From JBBQUP01 sp038212305 (GTDB taxonomy: Bacteria; Bacteroidota; Bacteroidia; Bacteroidales; Marinilabiliaceae), in contig JBBQUP010000109.1 of NCBI GenBank assembly GCA_038212305.1, forward strand, positions 1-10,526: DNA of 10,526 nucleotides. The letters run 5' to 3'. The position numbers and the translations under genes are program-made. Under the pieces are notes generated by a model that searched no databases, was not told where the DNA came from, and worked only from the letters and a program-made list of their open reading frames with translations. How positions within the stretch are numbered: the first letter of the stretch is position 1; each line of letters begins with the position of its first letter. This document shows, piece after piece, positions 1 through 6,555 of this stretch.

Positions 1-429
1 GCATTTTCAGGAAAAAAAATTACATATAAAGATGTAATTCAAAACCTTAATGTACTTGATTACGACTATTACTTTAAGTTAGTTGATTACTTTTTGGAAG
101 AGAATGTTGTTGATAGTTTGTTAACATTTGATGATATATTAACCAAAGGATTTGATTCGTATCATTTTCTTTCGGGATTAAGTGCCCATTTTAGAGATTT
201 AATGGTTTGCAAAGATCCTCGATCTGTTTCATTACTCGAGGTAAGTACCTCTATTGCAGATCGCTTTAAAGTTCAATCTCAGAATTGTACAATCGACTTT
301 CTTTATGATGCTTTAAGTTCATCAACTGAAGCGGAACTTCAATATAAAAATGCCAAAAGTAAACGGCTTTATATCGAATTTGTACTGATCAAGTTAGCGC
401 GGTTGCTGACTGAAAAAAAAAAGCTTTAG
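1..429 (+). CDS. dnaX: Short DnaX product (gamma-like), 5' end missing, zero-frame reading
   Basis: Reading straight through the A-run in the zero frame adds Lys-Lys-Lys-Leu and stops at TAG 427-429, directly after the end of domain III. The product would therefore keep the ATPase and collar domains and lose the linker and tau-specific domain, which is the definition of gamma in E. coli. In E. coli the zero frame gives tau and the -1 shift gives gamma. Here the zero frame gives the short form and the shift gives the long form. That both forms are made is inferred from the layout only. Confidence 0.65.
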   Translation, partial: AFSGKKITYKDVIQNLNVLDYDYYFKLVDYFLEENVVDSLLTFDDILTKGFDSYHFLSGLSAHFRDLMVCKDPRSVSLLEVSTSIADRFKVQSQNCTIDFLYDALSSSTEAELQYKNAKSKRLYIEFVLIKLARLLTEKKKL

Positions 430-1061
430 CGAGAGTTAGTACACTATCTACATCTGTAAAAGCGAGTTCTGTTTCGAAAACCAATGTTAGTAATCCGAGT
501 GTAAGTATTCCACAAACAACTAATTCTGTTGGATCTGCCTCAATTAATCAACCCAAACCCGAATCTCAAGCAAATTCAGCCATTAAGAGTTTCTCGATAA
601 AAGGCAATAAGTTTGGAGATAAAAAAAAGATTGAAGCTTCTAATACTGAAAATTCAGTGGATTCCGATGGGCATGCTGATTTAAGTTTGAATGAACCAGT
701 AACTGAAGAGGCAATTAAACACGCTTGGCATGAATATTCAATTGAAGTAGAACCTACTAATCCTCGATTGTTTAGTATTTTATCCAATCACATTCCTGTA
801 CTTAAAAATGATACCACATTGTTACTGGAACTAAAGAATAGCATGCAGGAATCTGAAATTGTGAAGGATAAAAGTCGCATGTTTACCTTCTTAAAGAAAC
901 GGTTAAAAAATATTAATCTCACACTTGAGGTAGTTATTGTTAAAGATCATAGTAGTCAAGTAAATAAAGCCTATACCGTTACCGATAAATTAAAGTTAAT
1001 GATTGATAAAAATCCGTCGTTAAACCAATTTCGGGAAGCTTTTGATTTAGATATTGACTAA
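1..1061 (+). CDS. dnaX: DNA polymerase III subunit tau (long DnaX product), 5' end missing, needs a -1 frameshift
   Basis: This is the C-terminal part of the clamp-loader ATPase that loads the beta clamp and, as tau, holds polymerase cores together. The window opens inside the helical collar domain III (visible residues NLNVLDYDYYFKLVDYFLEE, HFRDLMVCKDP, and a final helix KRLYIEFVLIKLARLL). That frame stops at 427-429. The frame one base back is open from before the A-run through to the TAA at 1059-1061. It first encodes a Ser/Asn/Thr/Pro-rich linker of about 85 residues (roughly 429-690). A folded C-terminal domain follows, with motifs such as AIKHAWHEYS, FLKKRLKNINLTLEV and the ending REAFDLDID, as expected for a Bacteroidota tau tail. 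Joining 1..423 to 423..1061 gives one continuous protein of 353 visible residues. The ATG at 657 lies inside this tail and is unlikely to be a true start. A sequencing error in the A-run is the main alternative to programmed slippage. Confidence 0.8.
413..423 (+). promoter_or_regulatory. Slippery site A10-G in dnaX (A AAA AAG heptamer in frame)
   Basis: Ten consecutive A (413-422) are followed by G423. In the zero frame the codons are GAA AAA AAA AAG CTT TAG, so 417-423 is an in-phase A AAA AAG, the same heptamer used for -1 ribosomal frameshifting in E. coli dnaX. A run this long can also cause transcriptional slippage, as established for Thermus dnaX. The zero-frame stop follows one codon later. 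I see no convincing stimulatory hairpin in the 50 bases downstream and no Shine-Dalgarno-like stimulator just upstream, which tilts the guess towards transcriptional slippage. Confidence 0.65.
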
Positions 1062-1100
1062 TTAGTCTTTGCATGAAAATTCCAAATACTGCGTTATTCT

Positions 1101-1198
1101 CATTTTTAAAACAGTCATTCACAACAGTGAACTCCTTGTTTTTCAAAGCTTAAAAAGCCTTGTCTTTGAAGCTTTCTTATCAAAAACTGTGAAAAATG
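1101..1198. repeat. Imperfect long hairpin element after dnaX
   Basis: The arm at 1101-1115 (CATTTTTAAAACAGT) pairs with 1186-1198 (ACTGTGAAAAATG): seven bp CATTTTT/AAAAATG and five bp ACAGT/ACTGT, with a small bulge. A nested pair AAAGCTT (1145-1151) and AAGCTTT (1169-1175) lies inside. Weaker complementarity may extend outward to about 1091 and 1210. It has no T-tract directly after the stem, so it is not a standard terminator. It could be a dispersed intergenic repeat, an RNA structure in the dnaX 3' UTR, or chance in AT-rich DNA. Confidence 0.4.
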
Positions 1199-1222
1199 TA
1201 GTTTCGTGCAAGCACTAATTAA

Positions 1223-1384
1223 CTGTTTAAATTTAATTTAAATGAATACTGAGATAGGAAGAATAATAGATAATAGACATATATAGAAGATATTTTAGAT
1301 AATTCCATATGATGAACATTCTATTTTCATCTTTTTTATCTTCTCTCTCTTTCTACCATCTAAACATCTATAAAATTTAAACAG
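1223..1384. repeat. 162-bp segment bounded by perfect 12-bp inverted repeats (MITE-like)
   Basis: CTGTTTAAATTT at 1223-1234 is matched exactly by its reverse complement AAATTTAAACAG at 1373-1384. AATTAA-type sequence lies outside both ends (1218-1222 and 1389-1396). The interior has no open reading frame of note. It is purine-rich (GATAGGAAGAATAATAGATA) in its left half and pyrimidine-rich (ATCTTCTCTCTCTTTCTACC) in its right half, so the halves are roughly complementary to each other. This could be a small non-autonomous element or a hairpin-forming spacer. It makes up most of the gene-free gap 1062-1500, where I see nothing else apart from the neighbouring hairpin and a possible promoter. 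Confidence 0.4.
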
Positions 1385-1420
1385 CTTCTAATTAATGTCT
1401 TTTTTCCTAAAACAATTACT

Positions 1421-1428
1421 TATTTTTG
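1421..1428 (+). promoter_or_regulatory. Possible -7 box of the icd promoter
   Basis: TATTTTTG fits the Bacteroidota -7 consensus TAnnTTTG and lies 72 bases before the icd start. No TTG is found at the expected 19-21 base spacing upstream, so the match is incomplete. Confidence 0.35.
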
Positions 1429-1500
1429 CAGTTAATGAGATTGAATTTTAATTTCTAAAAATTGCACTAATCTTCTCCGAAATAAATAAATACAATATAT

Positions 1501-2727
1501 ATGACAAAGATTAAAGTAAACAACCCGGTTGTAGAGCTCGATGGGGATGAAATGACGCGGATTATTTGGAAAATGATTAAAGATAAACTCATTCTTCCTT
1601 ATTTGGATTTAGACATAAAGTATTTCGATTTAGGAATTGAAAGTCGCGATGCAACTAATGATCAAATAACCATTGATGCCGCAATGGCAATTAAAAAATA
1701 CAATGTTGGTATTAAGTGTGCAACCATAACGCCTGATGAGCAACGTGTTGAAGAGTTTGGATTGAAAAAAATGTGGAAATCGCCCAATGGAACTATCCGT
1801 AATATATTGGATGGAACGGTTTTTCGTGAGCCCATTATCATGAAAAATGTTCCTCGTTTGGTACCAGGATGGGAGCATCCTATTTGTATTGGCCGTCATG
1901 CATTTGGTGATCAATACCGTGCCACCGATTTTGTAGTTAAAGGAAAAGGTAAGCTAACCATTACATTTACACCCGAAGATGGTTCGGCTGAGGATAGTTA
2001 TGAGGTATATAATTTCAATGGCGGAGGTGTGGCTATGGCAATGTACAATACCGATGAGTCAATTACCGGTTTTGCGCATTCGTGTTTCAATCAGGCGATT
2101 ATGAAAAAATGGCCATTGTATTTATCAACCAAAAACACCATTTTAAAGAAATACGATGGTCGTTTTAAAGATATATTCGAAGAGGTGTTTCAGAAGCATT
2201 ATAAAGCTAAATTTCAGGAGATTGGCATCACTTACGAACATCGATTAATTGATGATATGGTGGCCGCAGCGCTTAAATGGAATGGTAATTTTGTTTGGGC
2301 ATGTAAAAACTACGATGGTGATGTTCAGAGTGATACCATAGCACAAGGGTTTGGTTCATTAGGCTTGATGACATCAGTATTAATCACTCCCGATGGCAAA
2401 ACCATGGAAGCTGAAGCAGCTCATGGGACGGTAACACGCCACTATCGTCAGCATCAACAGGGTAAAAGTACTTCAACCAATCCTATTGCATCTATTTACG
2501 CTTGGACAAGAGGTTTAGCTTTCAGAGGTAAACTAGATAATAATCAACCACTTATTGATTTTACACATGCGCTAGAAGCCGTTTGTGTTGAAACAGTTGA
2601 AAGTGGAAAAATGACCAAGGATTTAGCGCTTTGTATTTATGGAAATGAATTACGATCAGAGCATTATTTAACTACTGAAGGATTTATGGAAGAGTTGAAT
2701 AAAAACTTAAAATTAAAGATTTCATAA
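1501..2727 (+). CDS. icd: NADP-dependent isocitrate dehydrogenase, eukaryote-like (IDH1/2-type)
   Basis: This enzyme oxidises isocitrate to 2-oxoglutarate and CO2 with NADP+ in the TCA cycle and is cytosolic. The 408-residue chain is full length for the homodimeric eukaryote-like subfamily and is strikingly similar to human IDH1 as I recall it. Its numbering even coincides: substrate-binding motif SPNGTIRN (Ser94, Arg100), Arg109 in TVFRE, and Arg132 in the signature GRHAFGDQYRATDF with Tyr139. Catalytic Lys211 (LYLSTKNTILKKYDG) and metal ligands Asp251, Asp274 and Asp278 (RLIDD; YDGDVQSD) follow. The NADP-binding region AEAAHGTVTRHYR holds Arg313 and His314, which favour NADP over NAD. All expected active-site residues are present, so it should be active. 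The ATG at 1501 is the only sensible start, matching the family N-terminus. It stands alone and ends at a terminator shared with the converging peptidase gene. Confidence 0.95.
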   Translation: MTKIKVNNPVVELDGDEMTRIIWKMIKDKLILPYLDLDIKYFDLGIESRDATNDQITIDAAMAIKKYNVGIKCATITPDEQRVEEFGLKKMWKSPNGTIRNILDGTVFREPIIMKNVPRLVPGWEHPICIGRHAFGDQYRATDFVVKGKGKLTITFTPEDGSAEDSYEVYNFNGGGVAMAMYNTDESITGFAHSCFNQAIMKKWPLYLSTKNTILKKYDGRFKDIFEEVFQKHYKAKFQEIGITYEHRLIDDMVAAALKWNGNFVWACKNYDGDVQSDTIAQGFGSLGLMTSVLITPDGKTMEAEAAHGTVTRHYRQHQQGKSTSTNPIASIYAWTRGLAFRGKLDNNQPLIDFTHALEAVCVETVESGKMTKDLALCIYGNELRSEHYLTTEGFMEELNKNLKLKIS

Positions 2728-2746
2728 ACTTAACAATCAATGATGT

Positions 2747-2789
2747 AGGAATAAAAAAAAGGTGTCTTTCGACACCTTTTTTTATTCCT
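2747..2789. terminator. Bidirectional intrinsic terminator between icd and the M13 peptidase gene
   Basis: The core stem GGTGTC (2761-2766) and GACACC (2771-2776) closes a TTTC loop. It is flanked by eight A on the left and seven T on the right, and then by AGGAAT/ATTCCT, so the whole 43-base stretch is an almost perfect inverted repeat with one unpaired A. Read from either strand it gives a stem followed by a U-tract, matching the convergent genes on both sides (stops 20 and 15 bases away). Confidence 0.92.
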
Positions 2790-2803
2790 ATTACTTGGAT
2801 ATC

Positions 2804-4843
2804 TTACCAAATATTTGCTCTTAAGGCTGGATCTAAATTCATAGTATCTCCATCAACAACGTTAAACGACTGTAAGAATGTTTGAACATTTTTCAATGGC
2901 GTTAAAACACGGTGCTCGCCTAATGAGTGTACATCTTCTTTTACACGGCGTAACATCTCTTCATTGCGGATGTTTTGAGCCCAAATACGGGCATATCCTA
3001 AATAGAATCTTTGAGAATCGGTAAATCCATCAATATCTGCTGGTTTTGGTTTGTTTTCCAATGAGTTTTGATAGGCTTGATAGGCAATTAACAGTCCACC
3101 TAAATCTGCAATGTTCTCACCCAGCGTTAATTCGCCATTGGCATGAATACTATCAGTGATTTGGATTTTATTATATTGATCAACCAATAATTTTGTTCGA
3201 TCATTAAATTTAACAGCATCTTCTGCTGTCCACCAATCGTTTAAGTTTCCTGTTGCATCGTATTGGCGACCTTGATCATCAAATCCATGAGTCATTTCGT
3301 GACCAATAACCACTCCAATAGCGCCATAATTAACGGCATCATCGCCATCGATATAGAAGAATGGTGGTTGAAGGATTGCAGCAGGGAATACAATTTCGTT
3401 ATATACAGGATGATAATAAGCATTAACTGTTTGAGGAGTCATTTGCCACTCTTCGTGGTCAACAGGTTTGCCAATTTTATTAGTTATATAAACAAAATCA
3501 AATTCATTTGATCGCAACACATTAGCTAAATATTGATCTCTACGAATTTCTAAACCACTGTAATCGCGCCATTTGTTAGGATAACCAATTTTTACACCAA
3601 TGGCATTTAGTTTTTCTAAAGCACGTACTTTGGTACTATCGCTCATCCAACTTAATTGCTTAATACGCTGAGCAAAAGCTACTCGTAAATTCTCAACTAA
3701 TGTTTCCATACGTTGTTTGGCTTCGGCTGGAAAATATTTCTGAACAAACAGTTGTCCAATTCCTTCACCCAACGCGCCACTGGTGGTATTTAAAACCCGT
3801 TTCCAACGAGGCTCAATTTGTGGTTGACCAGATAGTACTTTACCAAAGAAATCGAATCGTGCATCAACAAACTTTTTAGGAAGGTAAGGAGATACTTCTC
3901 TAATCATATGAATGGTTAAATAATCTTTCAAAATCTCAATGGGTTCATTTTTAATTAGTTGATCTACATCTTTTAGAAAGCGAGGTTGATTTACATTTAT
4001 TTCGGCCGGTGCTTCAATTCCCATGTCTTTAAACAATGTAGGCCAATTGAAATCAGGATTCATTGTTTGCATTTCGGCTAACGTAAACTTGTTGTAAGTT
4101 TTTTGAGGATCTCTGTTTTCCAACATGCTGTTGCTCGCTTTGGCAATTTTAGTTTCAAATGCCAATATCTCATCGCTTTTTTGTTTTGCAACCAATGAGT
4201 CGTTACCTAAATACGACCATAATGTGGTCAGGTATTTCGAATAAGCGGTTCTGATTTTTTCAGCTCGCTCACCATTATCAGTATAATAATCTCTATCAGA
4301 CATTCCTAAACCACCTTGATAGATATTAGCAATCATCATATTGCTATTTTTATTATCACCCTCAGCAAAAAAATAAAATAGCGGCGATAATTGTAAACGC
4401 TGCATTTTCCCAATGGCTTGAAGCAGTTGTTCGCGAGTTTGAATGGCATCAATTTCTTCCAAATACGAATTAATTGGAGCTAATCCAGCCGTTTCAATTG
4501 CAGTGGTATCCATACCTGATGCATAAAAGTCTCCAATTTGTTGATTGATAGTTCCGCTTGGAGAATTAGTAGCAGCAGCTGTTTCAATTACCAGTTTTAC
4601 TTTATCCCTATTCTCCTCAGCCAACTTATCAAATGCTCCAAATCGACTTTTATCATTTGGTAACGGATTGTTTTTCATCCATCCGCCGTTGGCGTAAAAA
4701 TAAAAATTACTTTTAGGTGAAAAAGTTAAATCCATATCTGCTTCGGTGAATGATGGCTTTTGCATTTCTTTTACTGGTTTTTGTTGGCATCCAAATATGA
4801 GTGATGCACATGCCAAACCAGACATTAATAAGGCTTTGTTCAT
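2804..4843 (-). CDS. pepO: M13 family zinc metallopeptidase (neprilysin/PepO-like), lipoprotein
   Basis: This is a 679-residue zinc endopeptidase of the neprilysin family, expected to cleave short peptides outside the cytoplasm. The N-terminus has a signal peptide ending in a lipobox (LIFGC, Cys19), so it is probably anchored to a membrane facing the periplasm or surface. The M13 N-terminal domain spans about 40-430 and the catalytic domain about 470-679. The substrate-binding motif NAYYHP starts at Asn474. Zinc ligands are His515 and His519 in HEMTH, with Glu516 as base, and Glu576 in GENIADLGG, with Asp580. His639 and Arg645 in VHSLGEHR match transition-state and substrate contacts of neprilysin. 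The protein ends in DPALRANIW, the usual terminal Trp of the family. Apart from Cys12 in the signal peptide and the lipid Cys19 there is no cysteine, so the disulfides of animal relatives are absent. The gene converges on icd and is divergent from the E2 gene; nothing suggests a dedicated partner. Confidence 0.93.
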   Translation of the reverse strand: MNKALLMSGLACASLIFGCQQKPVKEMQKPSFTEADMDLTFSPKSNFYFYANGGWMKNNPLPNDKSRFGAFDKLAEENRDKVKLVIETAAATNSPSGTINQQIGDFYASGMDTTAIETAGLAPINSYLEEIDAIQTREQLLQAIGKMQRLQLSPLFYFFAEGDNKNSNMMIANIYQGGLGMSDRDYYTDNGERAEKIRTAYSKYLTTLWSYLGNDSLVAKQKSDEILAFETKIAKASNSMLENRDPQKTYNKFTLAEMQTMNPDFNWPTLFKDMGIEAPAEINVNQPRFLKDVDQLIKNEPIEILKDYLTIHMIREVSPYLPKKFVDARFDFFGKVLSGQPQIEPRWKRVLNTTSGALGEGIGQLFVQKYFPAEAKQRMETLVENLRVAFAQRIKQLSWMSDSTKVRALEKLNAIGVKIGYPNKWRDYSGLEIRRDQYLANVLRSNEFDFVYITNKIGKPVDHEEWQMTPQTVNAYYHPVYNEIVFPAAILQPPFFYIDGDDAVNYGAIGVVIGHEMTHGFDDQGRQYDATGNLNDWWTAEDAVKFNDRTKLLVDQYNKIQITDSIHANGELTLGENIADLGGLLIAYQAYQNSLENKPKPADIDGFTDSQRFYLGYARIWAQNIRNEEMLRRVKEDVHSLGEHRVLTPLKNVQTFLQSFNVVDGDTMNLDPALRANIW

Positions 4844-5109
4844 TGTAATTATGGTTTAAATAAGTGTTAAATGTATAAAAAACGATTTGTAATTTTCATG
4901 ATAAATCTTAGATGATAGATTTTTCATGTATTTTTAAGTGCATGTAATAATAAGTAATACAGTTAGTTATATTGATTTGTCATATTTAATTTTTAACGCT
5001 TTATAAACTATCTTTAGAATTATTATTTAATTATATAAACCAAGTTTAGTTTTTTTTGTTTAAGAGTTAGTAATGAAAATGACACAAAGGTTGGTTTTGT
5101 TATTTAGAA
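4844..5109. other. Divergent intergenic region, no gene seen
   Basis: This AT-rich spacer separates the start of the minus-strand peptidase from the promoter of the E2-E1 unit. It must contain the peptidase promoter, but I find no exact minus-strand TAnnTTTG box. The nearest is TAAACTTG, read on the minus strand at 5048-5041, without a matching upstream element. No open frame or strong hairpin is evident. Confidence 0.5.
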
Positions 5110-5140
5110 TTTGTTTAAATAAAAATTAAAAATAAATTTG
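5110..5140 (+). promoter_or_regulatory. Bacteroidota-type promoter for the E2-E1 operon
   Basis: TTTG (5110-5113), then 19 bases, then TAAATTTG (5133-5140), an exact match to the -33/-7 consensus of the Bacteroidota primary sigma factor. Transcription would begin near 5147, giving a leader of about 30 bases before the ATG at 5176. The start is preceded by AATAAATAAACATAAATAAG rather than a Shine-Dalgarno sequence, as is usual in this phylum. Confidence 0.75.
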
Positions 5141-5175
5141 CATTCTTTTATTTAGAATAAATAAACATAAATAAG

Positions 5176-6501
5176 ATGTCTACATTTAATATTATCATGC
5201 CCAAAATGGGCGAGAGTGTTGAAGAAGCTACCATAACCAAGTGGTTTGTTAAAGTTGGTGATACCATTACCGAAGATGATATATTATTGGAAATTGCCAC
5301 CGATAAAGTTGATTCTGAAATACCTTCACCTGTGGCTGGTACGGTTAAAGAAATACTATTTGAAGTTAATTCTGTTGTTCCAGTTGGAAAAATAGTTGCC
5401 ATAATTGCTTTAGAAGGAGCTTCTGATGCTCCAGAAGCAAAAAAACCAGAAAACAAACCTGTCGAGCAACCCGAAAAGCCTTTAGAATCTGCAAAATCAA
5501 CCCCATCTTCTGTTGAAAGTGTTGCTGTTGAAATTGATTCTTTTTCGAATGCCAAGCGTTTTTATTCGCCTTTGGTTCGAAGCATTGCTAAAGAAGAAGG
5601 CATTTCTATTGCTGACTTAGAAAAAATAAAAGGAACAGGTAAAGAAGATCGTTTAACAAAGGACGACATCTTAACTTATCTGAAATCCAAAGGCAGCGCA
5701 TCTGAATCAGCAGTTCAAACGAAGGTTGCTGAGGTACCTAAAGAGAGTGCGATAAAACCAATAGCTAATAAGGTGAATGTATCAGTTAATGCTGGCGATG
5801 AAATTAAAGAGATGGATCGCATGCGCCGACTCATTGCTGATCACATGATTATGTCGAAACAAGTGTCGCCACATGTAACTTCGGTTGTTGAAGCAGATGT
5901 GACAAATATTGTTTTATGGCGCGAACGAGTTAAGGAGGCATTCATGAAGAAATATGGCGAGAAATTAACTTATATGCCTGTATTTACTGAGGCTGTAGCT
6001 AAATCTCTTCGCGATTTCCCTGGTGTAAATGCATCGGTTGATGGAAACAATATTATCTATCGCAAACAGGTAAATATTGGAATAGCTGTATCATTGCCTT
6101 CGGGTAACTTAATTGTGCCAGTTGTGAGGCAAGCAGATCAAAAGAATTTAGCAGGATTGGCTTCTGATATTAACCGCATGGCCAATGAAGCACGAACCAA
6201 TAAGCTTTCGCCTGATGCATTGCAAAATGGAACCTTTACGATCACCAATTTTGGTTCATTTCGGAATATTATTGGTACACCTATCATAAACCAACCACAA
6301 GTAGCTATTTTAGCTACCGGATCAATTGAAAAGAAACCAGCAGTTATTGAAACACCAACAGGAGATGTTATAGGAATTCGGCATAAAATGTTTTTATCGC
6401 TTTCCTATGATCATAGAATTGTAGATGGTGCTTTGGGTGGCGCCTTTTTAAGACGAATTGCCGACTATTTAGAAGAATTTGATTTAAATGCTGAAGTGTA
6501 A
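5176..6501 (+). CDS. 2-oxoacid dehydrogenase complex E2, dihydrolipoamide acyltransferase
   Basis: This core subunit moves the acyl group made by E1 onto CoA using a swinging lipoyl arm. The 441 residues show the standard order. A lipoyl domain occupies 1-78, with lipoylated Lys44 in EIATDKVDSEIP. A Pro/Glu/Lys/Ala-rich flexible linker covers about 82-125. The peripheral subunit-binding domain is about 129-170 (SPLVRSIAKEEGI, GTGKEDRLTKDDI). After a second linker comes the catalytic domain from about 208 (EMDRMRRLIADHM) to the end, with active-site His413 and Asp417 in YDHRIVDG. There is one lipoyl domain only. The start is fixed by the conserved STFNIIMPKMGESV beginning of the lipoyl domain. 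E1 follows 54 bases later, so the two are surely co-transcribed. The acyl substrate (pyruvate or branched-chain 2-oxoacids) cannot be decided from the sequence; the fused E1 partner leans towards a branched-chain-like complex. Confidence 0.93.
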   Translation: MSTFNIIMPKMGESVEEATITKWFVKVGDTITEDDILLEIATDKVDSEIPSPVAGTVKEILFEVNSVVPVGKIVAIIALEGASDAPEAKKPENKPVEQPEKPLESAKSTPSSVESVAVEIDSFSNAKRFYSPLVRSIAKEEGISIADLEKIKGTGKEDRLTKDDILTYLKSKGSASESAVQTKVAEVPKESAIKPIANKVNVSVNAGDEIKEMDRMRRLIADHMIMSKQVSPHVTSVVEADVTNIVLWRERVKEAFMKKYGEKLTYMPVFTEAVAKSLRDFPGVNASVDGNNIIYRKQVNIGIAVSLPSGNLIVPVVRQADQKNLAGLASDINRMANEARTNKLSPDALQNGTFTITNFGSFRNIIGTPIINQPQVAILATGSIEKKPAVIETPTGDVIGIRHKMFLSLSYDHRIVDGALGGAFLRRIADYLEEFDLNAEV

Positions 6502-6555
6502 TAATAGAGTTAGATAACTAATTTTAATAGTTTGAATATTAAATAGATATAAAAA

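Noticed and set aside
424..480. Stimulatory hairpin for ribosomal frameshifting after the dnaX A-run
   Set aside because: Only three-base-pair stems could be drawn; nothing comparable to the E. coli dnaX hairpin.
566..787. Minus-strand open frame of 73 codons
   Set aside because: It lies opposite the dnaX tau region and has no recognisable motif; a shadow frame.
657..1061. Separate 134-residue hypothetical gene starting at ATG 657
   Set aside because: The same frame is open upstream to the A-run in dnaX and the whole stretch reads as the tau linker and C-terminal domain; no promoter or start signal supports an independent gene.
1630..1914. Minus-strand open frame inside icd
   Set aside because: Fully antisense to a well-conserved enzyme gene; composition reflects the opposite strand.
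3263..3511. Plus-strand open frame inside the M13 peptidase gene
   Set aside because: Antisense to the conserved zinc-binding region; no independent features.
5148..5555. Minus-strand 135-codon frame over the E2 start
   Set aside because: Ser/Thr-rich antisense of the lipoyl domain and linker; overlaps the promoter and start of a certain gene.
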